DNA of 64,000 nt from JAVJST01 sp040219295. Lineage in GTDB: Bacteria > Pseudomonadota > Alphaproteobacteria > Rhodospirillales > Casp-alpha2. The position numbers and the translations under genes are program-made. The notes under the pieces were generated by a model. The model was not told the origin of the DNA, made no database searches, and saw only the letters and a list, made by a program, of their open reading frames with translations. Positions 53,298 through 62,408 of the stretch are shown piece after piece (the first letter of the stretch is position 1; every line of letters begins with the position of its first letter). The DNA lies in contig JAVJST010000005.1 in NCBI GenBank assembly GCA_040219295.1, positions 744,001-808,000 on the forward strand, in the 5' to 3' direction.

Positions 53298-54623
53298 GTG
53301 GCCGTCTCCTCCACAATCAAACGTTATCTTCCCCGGAGCCTGCTCGGACGGTCTCTTCTGATCATTGTGTCGCCGCTGATTCTGCTGCAGGTCGTTTCGG
53401 CGCTGATCTTCTACGAAAGCCACTGGGACAAGATCACTCGACGGCTGGCGGTCAGCGTCGCGGGAGACATCAGCGCGTTGATGATCCTCTGGCAGGAAGA
53501 CCGTTCACCCGATAGACGCCGGGAGATCATCGACCTCGCTGCCGCGACGATGGGCTTGTCGCTGACGTTCAGGCCCGACGACGTGTTGAATTCTGTCGAC
53601 ACGCGTTCGACTGTTAGCGGCGACCTCGACACGACGTTGTACCGCGTCATCTCGTCGTACGTGAATCGGCCTATTCAGCTCGATTCGGACAGTCTGGAAG
53701 ATCACGTGGTGATCGAGGTTCAACTTTCCGAAGGTGTCATGGAAGTCGTCGTGCCTCGCAAGCGGCTGTCCAGTTCAACGACCTACGTTTTCATCATCTG
53801 GATGGTGGGTTCTTCGTTGATCCTTTTTTCGGTGGCGATGATCTTCATGCGCAACCAGATCCGGCCGATCGGCAGGCTCGCGGTTGCCGCCGACAACTTC
53901 GGCAAGGGTCGGAACGTCGAGAGCTTCAAGCCTGAGGGCGCGACCGAGGTCCGCCAGGCGGCACAGGCATTCCTCGCGATGCGCGAGCGCATCCAGCGCC
54001 AGATATCGCAGCGCACGGACATGCTGGCCGGCGTGTCGCATGATCTCAGAACGCCGATCACCCGGATCCGACTTCAACTTGCTTTGCTTGAAGGCAAGGA
54101 AGGGGTCGAGTCCCTGAAGGCGGATATCGATGACATGGAGTACATGCTCGAGGAGTATCTTGCCTTCGCCCGTGGCGAAGGGACCGAGAGACCTGAGGAG
54201 ACCAAGCTCAGCCTGCTTATCGAAGACGCCATCGAACGATGCCGGACGGAAGACGCGCACATCGATCTCCATATCGAGGAGGACATCAGTCTGGTTGTCC
54301 GTCCCAATGCGTTGAAGCGCGCCATCACCAATCTGGTGGAAAACGCTACCCGATACGGCGATCACGTGCAGGTCCGGGCCGGGCGTCGCGGCGACCACGT
54401 CGAAATCGCCATCGACGACGACGGACCGGGCGTGCCGGCGGACAAGCGCGAGGATGTTTTCAAGCCATTCTTCCGGATCGAGAAGTCTCGAAATCCCGGT
54501 ACCGGCGGCGTGGGTCTGGGGCTAGCGATCGCCCGCGACGTGGTGCGTGGCCATGGCGGCGACATTCTGCTTGATGACTCGCCGCTCGGCGGGCTGCGGG
54601 CCAGTTTCCGGCTGCCAGTATAA
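53298..54623 (+). CDS. EnvZ-like sensor histidine kinase
   Basis: 441 residues. Two membrane helices (about 18-40 and 160-182) frame a periplasmic sensor domain; HAMP domain (about 185-235); H-box GVSHDLRTPITRIRLQ (about 250); N-box NLVENATRYGD; G-box DDGPGVPADKRE and GGVGLGLAIARDVVRGHGGD. It starts with GTG at 53298 after GAGGAG; the frame extends upstream into the regulator gene. The stimulus is unknown. Confidence 0.94.
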   Translation: MAVSSTIKRYLPRSLLGRSLLIIVSPLILLQVVSALIFYESHWDKITRRLAVSVAGDISALMILWQEDRSPDRRREIIDLAAATMGLSLTFRPDDVLNSVDTRSTVSGDLDTTLYRVISSYVNRPIQLDSDSLEDHVVIEVQLSEGVMEVVVPRKRLSSSTTYVFIIWMVGSSLILFSVAMIFMRNQIRPIGRLAVAADNFGKGRNVESFKPEGATEVRQAAQAFLAMRERIQRQISQRTDMLAGVSHDLRTPITRIRLQLALLEGKEGVESLKADIDDMEYMLEEYLAFARGEGTERPEETKLSLLIEDAIERCRTEDAHIDLHIEEDISLVVRPNALKRAITNLVENATRYGDHVQVRAGRRGDHVEIAIDDDGPGVPADKREDVFKPFFRIEKSRNPGTGGVGLGLAIARDVVRGHGGDILLDDSPLGGLRASFRLPV

Positions 54624-54640
54624 GTGGGAAATTGGTGGCC

Positions 54641-55891
54641 ATGGAGATCGTGCAAAGCCTGACCGGACTGCTGGCATTGAGTGGTCTTGCCTGGCTGTTT
54701 GGTGAGCGACGACGAATCAATGCGTGGAAAACGGTGGCTGTCGGACTTGCTGCGCAGTTGATCGTGGCGGCGATCCTGCTCGACATCCAGTTCGCCCGCC
54801 AGGTTTTCTCGTGGCTGAACGCCGCCGTTCTGGCCCTGCAGGACGCGACGAGGGCAGGCACGTCGTTCGTCTTCGGCTACCTTGGAGGCGGTGCGCTGCC
54901 GTTTACCGAGAGTTATCCGGGCGCGGCATTCGTCCTGGCGTTTCAGGCGCTGCCGCTGATCCTCGTGACCAGCGCTTTGACCGCGCTTCTCTACCACCTG
55001 CGAATCCTGCCGCTGGTCGTCAGGGCGTTCGCGTGGGCCTTGCAGCGAACCCTCGGCGTGAGCGGGACCGTCGGCGTCAGTGCTGCTGCCAACATCTTTG
55101 TCGGCATGGTTGAGGCACCTTTGTTCGTTCGGCCGTACCTGTCAGGGCTCAGTCGCAGCGAACTGTTCATGGTGATGACATGCGGCATGGCGACGATCGC
55201 GGGCACCGTTTTCGCGCTCTACGCGACGTTTCTGGCAGGAGTCATCGACAACGCGGCGGGTCATCTCTTGACGGCCTCGCTGATCAGCGTGCCGGCAGCG
55301 ATTATGGTGGCGCGGCTCATGGTGCCGGGCGAGTGCGCGGACTCCGCGATTTCCAATGTCGATCTGCCGCCGTCGTCGGACAGATCGACGATGGACGCGA
55401 TCACGCGGGGGACGATCGAAGGCGTCGGCCTGCTGCTCAACGTGACAGCGATGCTGATCGTTCTGGTCGCGCTTGTTTCGTTGTTCGACATGGTCATCGG
55501 CCTGCTTCCAGAGGTGGCGGGGATGCCGTTGTCACTGGAGAGGATTCTCGGGTGGGTCATGGCCCCGGTCGTCTGGTTGATGGGCGTGCCGTGGGATGAG
55601 GCACCTACGGCCGGATCGCTCATGGGCACCAAGGTTGTCCTTAACGAGTTGCTGGCCTACCTGAAGATGGCCGCGCTGCCGGACGGCGCCCTTTCGCCGC
55701 GTTCCCGGCTCATCATGACTTACGCGATCTGCGGGTTTGCCAACTTCGGTAGTCTGGGGATCATGCTGGGTGGTCTGTGCGCGATGATGCCCGAGCGCCG
55801 CGAGGAGATCGTTGGCCTGGGCATGAAGTCGATCGTGTCTGGAACTCTGGCGACTTGTTTGACTGGTGCCGTGGTCGGCATTCTCGGCTGA
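54641..55891 (+). CDS. concentrative nucleoside transporter (NupC/CNT family)
   Basis: 416 residues, about 10-12 helices with family motifs GVSAAANIFVGMVEAPLFVR, CGMATIAGTVFALYATFL, LMGTKVVLNELLAYL and YAICGFANFGSLGIMLGG. It likely imports nucleosides with H+ or Na+. A TTG start 3 codons earlier is possible; ATG at 54641 is preferred. It follows the kinase gene by 17 bp. Confidence 0.92.
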   Translation: MEIVQSLTGLLALSGLAWLFGERRRINAWKTVAVGLAAQLIVAAILLDIQFARQVFSWLNAAVLALQDATRAGTSFVFGYLGGGALPFTESYPGAAFVLAFQALPLILVTSALTALLYHLRILPLVVRAFAWALQRTLGVSGTVGVSAAANIFVGMVEAPLFVRPYLSGLSRSELFMVMTCGMATIAGTVFALYATFLAGVIDNAAGHLLTASLISVPAAIMVARLMVPGECADSAISNVDLPPSSDRSTMDAITRGTIEGVGLLLNVTAMLIVLVALVSLFDMVIGLLPEVAGMPLSLERILGWVMAPVVWLMGVPWDEAPTAGSLMGTKVVLNELLAYLKMAALPDGALSPRSRLIMTYAICGFANFGSLGIMLGGLCAMMPERREEIVGLGMKSIVSGTLATCLTGAVVGILG

Positions 55892-56012
55892 GACGCCTTC
55901 ACCGACATGTGATCAGGCTTTAGTTCTCTTCGCTACGGCGACTCTGGCATGAATTCCACTAGCGCGTCTTATGGACACGCGGCTTTTGGGATCATGCAAG
56001 GGAGAACGAAGA

Positions 56013-56306
56013 ATGAAACGCCAAGTCAAAACCGCAGCCGTTGTAGCCGGCGCCATCGCTCTATCGACGGCCAGTCTTGTGACCGGCACCGCACACGCCG
56101 CCGAACAGGAGAAATGCTACGGCGTCGCGCTTGCCGGTGAGAACGACTGTGCGGCGGGTGCCGGTACAACCTGTGCCGGAACGTCGACAGTCGATTACCA
56201 GGGGAATGCGTGGACACTGGTGCCGAAGGGCACATGCGAATCCGTCGAGCTTCCGGGCGACCGCATGGGCAGTCTCGAGCCGCTGGACCGTGATATCCCG
56301 AGCTAA
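56013..56306 (+). CDS. bufA: bufferin precursor BufA (DUF2282)
   Basis: 97 residues. Signal peptide to about residue 29 (ends GTAHAAE). Four cysteines, C35, C46, C54 and C75, sit in the family pattern KCYGVALAGENDCAAGAG, TTCAGTSTVDYQGNAW and PKGTCE. Family members (as I recall, gig/buf genes of Caulobacter) are ribosomally made, Cys-modified peptides exported to the periplasm, where they bind copper. The frame is open 14 codons earlier, but the signal peptide starts at 56013. First gene of the buf operon. Confidence 0.92.
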   Translation: MKRQVKTAAVVAGAIALSTASLVTGTAHAAEQEKCYGVALAGENDCAAGAGTTCAGTSTVDYQGNAWTLVPKGTCESVELPGDRMGSLEPLDRDIPS

Positions 56307-56345
56307 GTCCCTTCGCCAACGATCGCGCTGATCGGAGGACCCGAG

Positions 56346-57212
56346 ATGCTTGCTTCAGGCGATTTCTCGCGCAGGCCGGGCGTCGGCCTCAAGCCGCAGC
56401 ACGTCGAGGAAATCCTGGCTGACGGAAAGGGGGTTGGCTGGTTCGAGGTGCATGCCGAGAACTATATGGGTGCCGGTGGACCGCCGCATGCCTGGCTCGA
56501 AAAAGTCAGGTCCTGCTACCCGCTGTCGGTGCATGGCGTCGGGTTGTCAATTGGCGGTTCCGGTGAGATCGACCGTGCGCATCTTGCCCGTCTAAAAACG
56601 GTTGTCGATCGGTACGAGCCGGGACTGGTTTCGGAACACCTGGCATGGTCGACTCATCAGGGCCGCTACTTCAATGATCTCTTGGCAGTGCCATACACGA
56701 GAGAGACGTTGCAGTTGGTCTGTGAGCATGTCGACGAGGTACAAACGGCTCTGGGACGCCGCATCCTGCTGGAAAACCCTGCGACCTATGTTTGGCATGA
56801 GGAAAGCGTGTTCGACGAACCGGCGTTCATTGCCGAAGTTCTTCAGCGCGCCGGATGCGGTCTGTTGCTTGACGTGAACAATGTTCACGTCGCCTGCACC
56901 AATCACGGATGGGACTCGGCAGAGTACATCCGTCAACTCCCGACCGCTGTCGGCGAAGTACATCTTGCGGGCCATGCGGAAGATGTGGGCGATGATGATC
57001 GCGTCGTGCTGATCGATGCACACGACAGACGGGTGTCGGCGGAGGTGTGGGCTTTGTTCGAACTTGCCATCGAGCATACGGGCCGCGTACCGGTGCTGAT
57101 CGAATGGGACAACGACATCCCCGAGTGGCCGGTTCTGGCCGGGGAGGCTGACCTCGCTGCTGCAGTCATGGACCGGAGCAATACTGACCGCGGAGCGCGT
57201 CATGTGGCATGA
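56346..57212 (+). CDS. bufB: bufferin maturation enzyme BufB (DUF692 multinuclear non-haem iron oxidase)
   Basis: 288 residues, TIM-barrel. Metal-ligand candidates are spread as in the family: SVHGVGLSIG, SEHLAWSTHQG, LENPATYV, LDVNNVHVACTNHGWD, VGEVHLAGH, LIDAHDRRVS and LIEWDNDIPEW. Enzymes of this family modify Cys of the precursor. It overlaps bufC by 11 bp. Confidence 0.93.
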   Translation: MLASGDFSRRPGVGLKPQHVEEILADGKGVGWFEVHAENYMGAGGPPHAWLEKVRSCYPLSVHGVGLSIGGSGEIDRAHLARLKTVVDRYEPGLVSEHLAWSTHQGRYFNDLLAVPYTRETLQLVCEHVDEVQTALGRRILLENPATYVWHEESVFDEPAFIAEVLQRAGCGLLLDVNNVHVACTNHGWDSAEYIRQLPTAVGEVHLAGHAEDVGDDDRVVLIDAHDRRVSAEVWALFELAIEHTGRVPVLIEWDNDIPEWPVLAGEADLAAAVMDRSNTDRGARHVA

Positions 57213-57963
57213 TCGTCAGCAAGGATGGAGTGACGGCCTGCTGAATCCACAGGTCGTTCCGGTGGGTATCGCGAGCGACCGGTTCGCAATACACCGAAAC
57301 AATTTCGCATTGAGCTTGATAGAGTTGCTTCGCGGAACTTTTCCCGTCGTCAGCGCTTTGCTCGGCGAGGATTGTTTCAACACAATGGCTCGGCAATTTA
57401 TCCGCCGCGATCCCCCGCGTTCCCCGGTTCTGATCGAATACGGTCGTACATTCGGCCGATTCCTCGAGGCGCACGAGCTTTCTGACGAAGTACCTTATAT
57501 CGCAGATGTGGCTCGTCTGGAGTGGGCGCGTCACGAAGCCTTTCATGCCGCCGACACGGAGCCCGCCGGGATTGCTGCTCTGGCAGGCATCCCGGCAGAC
57601 GATCTCGATGAACTGCACCTTCGGGTGCATCCGTCGGTGCGTTTGGTTTACTCTCGCTGGCCGGCAGTGTCGATCTGGCATGCACACCAAGAAAAGGGGA
57701 CGCCTGAAGCGCTCGCCAACCTGCCGGCAATCGCGGAAACCGCCCTGGTGGTGCGGCCGGCGCTGGACGTTGAGGTCAGGATTATCGCCGACCAGGCGGC
57801 GGCTTTCCTGGCAGCCGTGATGAAGGGCAACCCGTTGGGTAGGGCGATCGGGGCCGCCATGGCCGAAGGTCCGGGCGACATCGCCGCCTGCCTGGACGGA
57901 GCATTCTCATCAGGTGCTATTGCCGGCATCGATTTTCAGTCGCACGAACCGGGAGGACGATAG
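57202..57963 (+). CDS. bufC: bufferin maturation partner BufC (DUF2063)
   Basis: 253 residues. The N-terminal DUF2063 domain (about 20-100; RFAIHRNNFALSLIELLRGT, FPVVSALLGEDCF) is followed by an alpha/beta domain of the MNIO-partner type. It binds BufB and recruits the precursor, by analogy with other DUF692 pairs. The stop overlaps bufD by one base. Confidence 0.9.
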   Translation: MWHDRQQGWSDGLLNPQVVPVGIASDRFAIHRNNFALSLIELLRGTFPVVSALLGEDCFNTMARQFIRRDPPRSPVLIEYGRTFGRFLEAHELSDEVPYIADVARLEWARHEAFHAADTEPAGIAALAGIPADDLDELHLRVHPSVRLVYSRWPAVSIWHAHQEKGTPEALANLPAIAETALVVRPALDVEVRIIADQAAAFLAAVMKGNPLGRAIGAAMAEGPGDIAACLDGAFSSGAIAGIDFQSHEPGGR

Positions 57964-58541
57964 TGATCATCCGACTTGTCATCCGGACTCATGATCTGGT
58001 CTTCAACACCTTGACCCGGTTCGCTGGCGACTGGTTCCTCGGTTTGGCTGCCCGTTTGGTTTTGTCCAGCGTGCTCTTGGTGTTCTTCCTCAGATCCGCC
58101 GCAACCAAGGTCGGTGACGGTTTTCCCGGTATCCTGGTGCCCGAAATCGGCGCCTACGCACAGATTGTGCCGTCGGTCGCGGAGTCCGTATCGTATGACG
58201 TCAGCCAGATCGCCTTCATCCCCTGGGGACTGATAGTACATCTCGGCACTTACGCTGAGGTCCTCTTGCCGTTGATGATACTGTTCGGGTTGTTCACACG
58301 AGCCGCCAGCATGGCGATGATTGCATTCATCGCTGTCATGACCTTCGTTGATATCCAGTTTCATGGTGTCAGCGCCGAGGCCGTCGGCGCTTTCTTCGAC
58401 CGAACCCACGATTCACCGATCACCGACCAGCGGCTGCTTTGGGCTTTTCCTCTCGCCTATCTCATGATCCGCGGCGGCGGGCGTCTCTCACTGGACGCCG
58501 TGCTACGTCAGTACATGCGTCCGCCAAGCGGTACATCCTGA
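57963..58541 (+). CDS. bufD: DoxX-family membrane protein of the buf operon (BufD)
   Basis: 192 residues, four to five helices (about 28-48, 75-95, 105-130, 155-175). DoxX-like features are RLVLSSVLLVFFLRSAATKV and the GTYAEVLLPLMILFGLFTRA helix. Its role in bufferin biology is uncertain; family members are often redox-linked. It starts with GTG overlapping the bufC stop (TAGTG). Its 3' end overlaps csaA by 34 bp, tail to tail. Confidence 0.85.
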   Translation: MIIRLVIRTHDLVFNTLTRFAGDWFLGLAARLVLSSVLLVFFLRSAATKVGDGFPGILVPEIGAYAQIVPSVAESVSYDVSQIAFIPWGLIVHLGTYAEVLLPLMILFGLFTRAASMAMIAFIAVMTFVDIQFHGVSAEAVGAFFDRTHDSPITDQRLLWAFPLAYLMIRGGGRLSLDAVLRQYMRPPSGTS

Positions 58542-58843
58542 TCGGGGCGCAGCAGGACGACTTCGCCGTCCTCGTCGGGGACGCCGAGGACCAGACATTC
58601 GCTCATGAACTTGCCGATCTGCTTGGGTGGAAAGTTGACCACACCAACGACCCGCCGCCCGGGAAGTGTCTCCGGGTCGTAGTGTCTCGTGATCTGAGCA
58701 GACGTCTTGCGCTCACCAATCTCCGGACCGAAGTCGACCCACATCTTGATCGCCGGTTTGCGGGCTTCGGGGTACGGCTCGGCGCGCACGATCCGGCCGA
58801 CGCGGATATCGACCTTCAGGAAGTCCTCGAAAGAAAGATCCAT
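58508..58843 (-). CDS. csaA: tRNA-binding protein (CsaA/EMAPII-like OB fold)
   Basis: 111 residues. DIRVGRIVRAEPYPEARKPA and the GVVNFPPKQIGKFMSE core are the tRNA-binding OB fold; the C-terminus is VVLLRPDQDVPLGGRMY. Some CsaA proteins act as chaperones. ATG at 58843 after AAGGGGG. Its last 34 bases overlap bufD on the other strand. Confidence 0.92.
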   Translation of the reverse strand: MDLSFEDFLKVDIRVGRIVRAEPYPEARKPAIKMWVDFGPEIGERKTSAQITRHYDPETLPGRRVVGVVNFPPKQIGKFMSECLVLGVPDEDGEVVLLRPDQDVPLGGRMY

Positions 58844-58915
58844 GGTGATGCCCCCTTGTCGTCTCACAGGGGGACACTAGTGCCGACGAGCGCGCGAGAA
58901 CAAGGCCGTGTAGGC

Positions 58916-58954
58916 AATAAAATGCGCGCCGCCCGGGAGACCGGAGCGGCGCGC
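58916..58954 (-). terminator. rho-independent terminator after the phasin gene
   Basis: A perfect 9-bp stem, GCGCGCCGC (58924-58932) with GCGGCGCGC (58946-58954), is followed in the minus direction by ATTTTATT. It lies 30 bp past the phasin stop. Confidence 0.78.
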
Positions 58955-58983
58955 AAGGGGAGGATCCGAGATTTGGTCTGCGA

Positions 58984-59463
58984 TTACTTCGCGAGCTGCT
59001 CGGAGATCGCCTTCACTTCGTCGAAGCTCTCCTGGATTCGGGTGTTGATCGGCTCAGAAGCGGCAACGTTGGTCTTGTTGACGAGGTCACGCAGCCCGGC
59101 GAGGTCGGCAACGGCCTTGTCATAGGCCTTGCGGGCAATCTCGGTCTGTTTGGTGACCGCATCCTTCGGGCTCTTGGCCTTGCCGATGGCGTCGAAAGCG
59201 GCCTGCGTGTCGGCAACGGCGTCGCGAACGATCTGGGCCTGGCGGGTCGACAGGGTACGAACACCCTCGAGCGCGGCCTGGTTGGCGGCGTTAACGGCTT
59301 CGAGCGTCTTGCGCTGGCTGGCCATCATGGCTTCGATGTCGGCAGTCGGCATCTCAAAGCCCTGGAACATCTTGGCGAACTGTTCGGTGGCTTTGGCCGG
59401 ATCGAAGTCGGCAAAGGTTTTGAACATGTCAAAATCGGCGAAAGTCGGGGTCTTGCGGGTCAT
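58984..59463 (-). CDS. phasin family protein
   Basis: 159 residues, fully helical. The N-terminus has FADFDMFKTFADFDP; the core shows MASQRKTLEAVNAANQAALE, then TLSTRQAQIVRDAVADTQ. It coats polyhydroxyalkanoate granules. Twin 15-bp palindromes lie upstream. A strong terminator follows, so it is a single-gene unit. Confidence 0.92.
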   Translation of the reverse strand: MTRKTPTFADFDMFKTFADFDPAKATEQFAKMFQGFEMPTADIEAMMASQRKTLEAVNAANQAALEGVRTLSTRQAQIVRDAVADTQAAFDAIGKAKSPKDAVTKQTEIARKAYDKAVADLAGLRDLVNKTNVAASEPINTRIQESFDEVKAISEQLAK

Positions 59464-59511
59464 TTCAAATCTCCAATGAGTGTGGCTCGATTAAGGTCGA
59501 GTGAAACTGTT

Positions 59512-59582
59512 TTGTGCAGTGCACAATGGGGAGAATATGAAACTTGGTAACGGAAGTCAATGGTTTTTTGTGCAGTGCACAA
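59512..59582. promoter_or_regulatory. two identical 15-bp palindromes upstream of the phasin gene (probable PhaR-type operators)
   Basis: TTGTGCAGTGCACAA occurs at 59512-59526 and 59568-59582, 56 bp apart. Each is palindromic around the central G and contains TGC-N3-GCA, the core recognised by PhaR-type repressors of phasin genes. The near copy is about 49 bp before the phasin start. The neighbouring TetR protein is an alternative regulator. Confidence 0.75.
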
Positions 59583-59611
59583 AAAATTATCTCGCTACTG
59601 CGATATGATCT

Positions 59612-60262
59612 TCAGGCTGTCTTTCCGGTCGTGTCGTCCGAGCGTCGCCGGGCGAGGGGATCGAGTGACAGCGCCACGCTTTCGGCGCGCGCCAGCCCCT
59701 TGTCGAGGGCCACCATCGTTTTGGCCAGATCGTCACTATCGTCATCCAGCCAGACCCGCAACGCGTTGGCGTTGACCAGGGCGAGGCCCTTTGCGCGAGC
59801 CAAGCCGATCGGGCCGCTGGCGCTCAGCCCGGCGGCCTCAAGCATGCGGCTCATGGAGCACAGTCCCTGGACGGCAATCGTCGCATGAAGGCCCGGGTCA
59901 CAGATACCTCCGCACAGGATAGCCCGGACTCCGTCGCGATGGGGGAGGATGGCGTCAAATCGGGCCATCAGCAGCGCAAACAGCCGGTCACGAACGGTAT
60001 CGTCATCCGTGAAACCGTCCATCTCCCCGAGCGCCTTGCGGTCGGCCTGTTGAATGGCCTTGCCGAGCAGCGCGTAACGAGTCGGCGAGACAGCTAGGGC
60101 GTCCTTCAAGGAACAACCAGCTTCGTCGGCGATGCCTGACATTGTGAGCTTGCGCCAACCGTGCCGTTCGGCCGCCGCGAACAGAGCCGCAATCAGTCGT
60201 TCGGCTTGATCGGTTTCGGTGCGTCTCGTGGACGATGTCTTGCGTTTGGTCGACTTCGCCAT
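59612..60262 (-). CDS. TetR-family transcription regulator
   Basis: 216 residues. A helix-turn-helix near the N-terminus (RHGWRKLTMSGIADEAGCSL, DALAVSPTRYALLGKAI) is followed by a helical ligand domain. The C-terminus ends in a basic tail. It lies upstream of the phasin gene on the same strand. Its ligand is unknown. Confidence 0.85.
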   Translation of the reverse strand: MAKSTKRKTSSTRRTETDQAERLIAALFAAAERHGWRKLTMSGIADEAGCSLKDALAVSPTRYALLGKAIQQADRKALGEMDGFTDDDTVRDRLFALLMARFDAILPHRDGVRAILCGGICDPGLHATIAVQGLCSMSRMLEAAGLSASGPIGLARAKGLALVNANALRVWLDDDSDDLAKTMVALDKGLARAESVALSLDPLARRRSDDTTGKTA

Positions 60263-60361
60263 CCCTATGGTTTCCCAACGTTTCGGGGTTTCACCATACT
60301 ATGGGAGCATATGGGGCGCATCGCCGTTGCATCAAGTCGGCGGATGGACTTCCCCGTGCGA

Positions 60362-61183
60362 TCAGGCGAGTTCGCGCGACCTGTTTGCCGCGGCTTCGAC
60401 CGCGCGGCTGATGATGTCCTGCCAACCGGAGTTTTGGTCCATGAGGACCGCAAGCGCTGCCGCCGTCGTGCCACCTGGGCTGGTCACGTTCTGGCGCAGG
60501 ATCTCCGGTTCGTCGCTGGCCTGATGCATCAGCTCGCCGGCCCCGCACACGGTGGCCCGGGCGAGTTGTCGGGCCAGGTCGGCCGGCAGGCCGGCTTCCT
60601 CACCGGCTTTGGCCAGCGATTCGGTCAGCAGAAACACATAGGCGGGGCCACTGCCGGAAATCGCCGTGACCGCGTCGATCATTGCCTCGTCCTCGACCCA
60701 AGCGACCTCTCCGACTGCCTCGAGCAGTGACGATGCTGTGGTTCGTTGTCCGTCATCTACATGGCTGTTGGCAACGCAGACGGTCATTCCCCGGCCAACG
60801 GCGGCCGGCGTATTCGGCATGGCACGGATAATCGCGGCCTCGTTACCGAGGCTGCGTTCGAACGAGGCGATCGACTTTCCGGCTGCAATGGACAGAAACG
60901 CGCAGCCCGTCACGGCGAAACGTTGGTAATCGGGCGTGACCGACTCCATGACCTGGGGTTTGACGGCGAGAATGACGAAGTCGGGGGAAAAGGCTGCTGA
61001 CAGGTGATCCGCGGACGGAACGGTATCGACACCGAAGTCCGATGCAAGCTGATCGCGAAGTGTGTTGGCGGGTTCAACGATGCGGACGTTGCCGGCGGGG
61101 AGCCCCCGGTCAAGCCAACCTCTCAACATCGCCCCGCCCATTTTGCCGCCACCGACAAGCAGCAGGGTCGGATGCTGGGTCAT
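60362..61183 (-). CDS. proC: pyrroline-5-carboxylate reductase
   Basis: 273 residues. Rossmann motif LLVGGGKMGGAMLRGW, VILAVKPQVMESV, RAMPNTPAAVGRGMTV and AISGSGPAYVFLLTESL with TSPGGTTAAAL. Last step of proline synthesis. The frame opens 33 codons further up; the ATG at 61183 is preferred because it overlaps the upstream stop by 4 bp. Confidence 0.96.
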   Translation of the reverse strand: MTQHPTLLLVGGGKMGGAMLRGWLDRGLPAGNVRIVEPANTLRDQLASDFGVDTVPSADHLSAAFSPDFVILAVKPQVMESVTPDYQRFAVTGCAFLSIAAGKSIASFERSLGNEAAIIRAMPNTPAAVGRGMTVCVANSHVDDGQRTTASSLLEAVGEVAWVEDEAMIDAVTAISGSGPAYVFLLTESLAKAGEEAGLPADLARQLARATVCGAGELMHQASDEPEILRQNVTSPGGTTAAALAVLMDQNSGWQDIISRAVEAAANRSRELA

Positions 61184-61683
61184 GCTTCGCCGATCGTCTC
61201 GATCAATGCCGCGTCGAGCGCTTCCGGCGCGGTCTTGCCGCCCCAGACGACATACTGAAACGCCGGGTAGAATCGTTCGCACTCGACGAGCGCGGTTTCA
61301 ATGAGATCCTCGATCTGTTCGAGTGTCGGCCGCGGCGCACCGCGCAACGGCAACGCGTGCCGGTACATCGGCAGGCCCTCATCGGACCAGATCGAGAAAT
61401 GCCCCAGCCACAGACGTTCGTTGACCGATGCCAAAAGCTCGTGGATCGCGGCTTTCTTCTCGTCGGGGATTCGCATGTCGAACGCACAGGTGAAGTGCAT
61501 GGCGTCGACCGCGTCGTTCCAGGCGAAATGCAGGCTGTAATCGCACCAGCGGCCCGGCGCCTGCACGGCGAGTTCTTCGTCGTTGCGCCGGTCGAAGGCC
61601 CATTCGTTATATTCGACAAGTTGTTCGATGATATCGAGAGGGTGTTGGTTGGCTGATTCACCAGCCGTATTCAAGGTTGGCAT
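61180..61683 (-). CDS. YbjN-domain protein
   Basis: 167 residues. WAFDRRNDEELAVQAPGRWC, YSLHFAWNDAVDAMHFTC and LLASVNERLWLGHFSIW match the YbjN (type III chaperone-like) fold. Function is unclear. The ATG at 61683 has AAGGGGA; upstream codons are an extension. The proC start overlaps its stop. Confidence 0.87.
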   Translation of the reverse strand: MPTLNTAGESANQHPLDIIEQLVEYNEWAFDRRNDEELAVQAPGRWCDYSLHFAWNDAVDAMHFTCAFDMRIPDEKKAAIHELLASVNERLWLGHFSIWSDEGLPMYRHALPLRGAPRPTLEQIEDLIETALVECERFYPAFQYVVWGGKTAPEALDAALIETIGEA

Positions 61684-61932
61684 TCCGGTTCCCCTTCGCC
61701 ATTGCCCCTCTGCCGCACGCATGCCGCGGCAGCTTGATGGGCCAACTGTCGATATCCACAAAATGTAGTTGCTAACGCAACGGATTGTGAACTCTGCCCA
61801 GTCGACTACCAGATATAGCCTGCCACTAGACTGGAATCGGCGCAAGTGCCGACTACGTGGCGGTTCGATGAAATTTGTGGAAAAGCCGCGGATAAACGGG
61901 GAAAGAACGCTTTCGTTCCGACGCGGCGTGCC

Positions 61933-62304
61933 TCAGGCGTTGCCGCCCTTGGGCTTGGTGGTCGACTTAGCGGCGCGCTTCGCCGCCCGGTGTTTGGCAG
62001 CGGTTTTCTTCGCGGCCGTGGACTTGCCGGCGGTTTTCGCCGTCGCCTTGGGTGCGGCCTTGCCAAGCTTGGCTTCGAGCGCGGCGAGCCGCTTCTCGAG
62101 CAACTCATTCTGTCGGCGCGCTTCGGCGGCCATGGCCTTGACCGCTTCGAACTCGTCGCGCGGCACGAGGTCGGCGTCACACATGATTCGCTCAACCCGA
62201 TGTCGGATCATCGCCTCGATCTCGCTCTTCATTCCGCTGAGGGTCGAAACCGCGCCGTTCGCCACCTTTGCGAGATCTTCAAACAGTCGATTGCTGGTCT
62301 GCAT
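61933..62304 (-). CDS. ubiK: UbiK-like accessory factor (BMFP family) with a Lys/Ala tail
   Basis: 123 residues. A helical BMFP domain (FEDLAKVANGAVSTLSGMKS, MIRHRVERIMCDADLVPRDE) continues as a coiled coil (ELLEKRLAALEAKL). The last ~45 residues are a Lys/Ala/Thr-rich basic tail. UbiK-type proteins assist ubiquinone synthesis and may bind membranes. Confidence 0.85.
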   Translation of the reverse strand: MQTSNRLFEDLAKVANGAVSTLSGMKSEIEAMIRHRVERIMCDADLVPRDEFEAVKAMAAEARRQNELLEKRLAALEAKLGKAAPKATAKTAGKSTAAKKTAAKHRAAKRAAKSTTKPKGGNA

Positions 62305-62408
62305 GGTCGGCTCCCGTGACGAAAAGCTCTTCTGACAATCAATATGGTCTTCCCGTCGGCGCGCCGCAACCGCTTGCGTTGGCGACAGGGACCAACCTAT
62401 AAGCAGGC

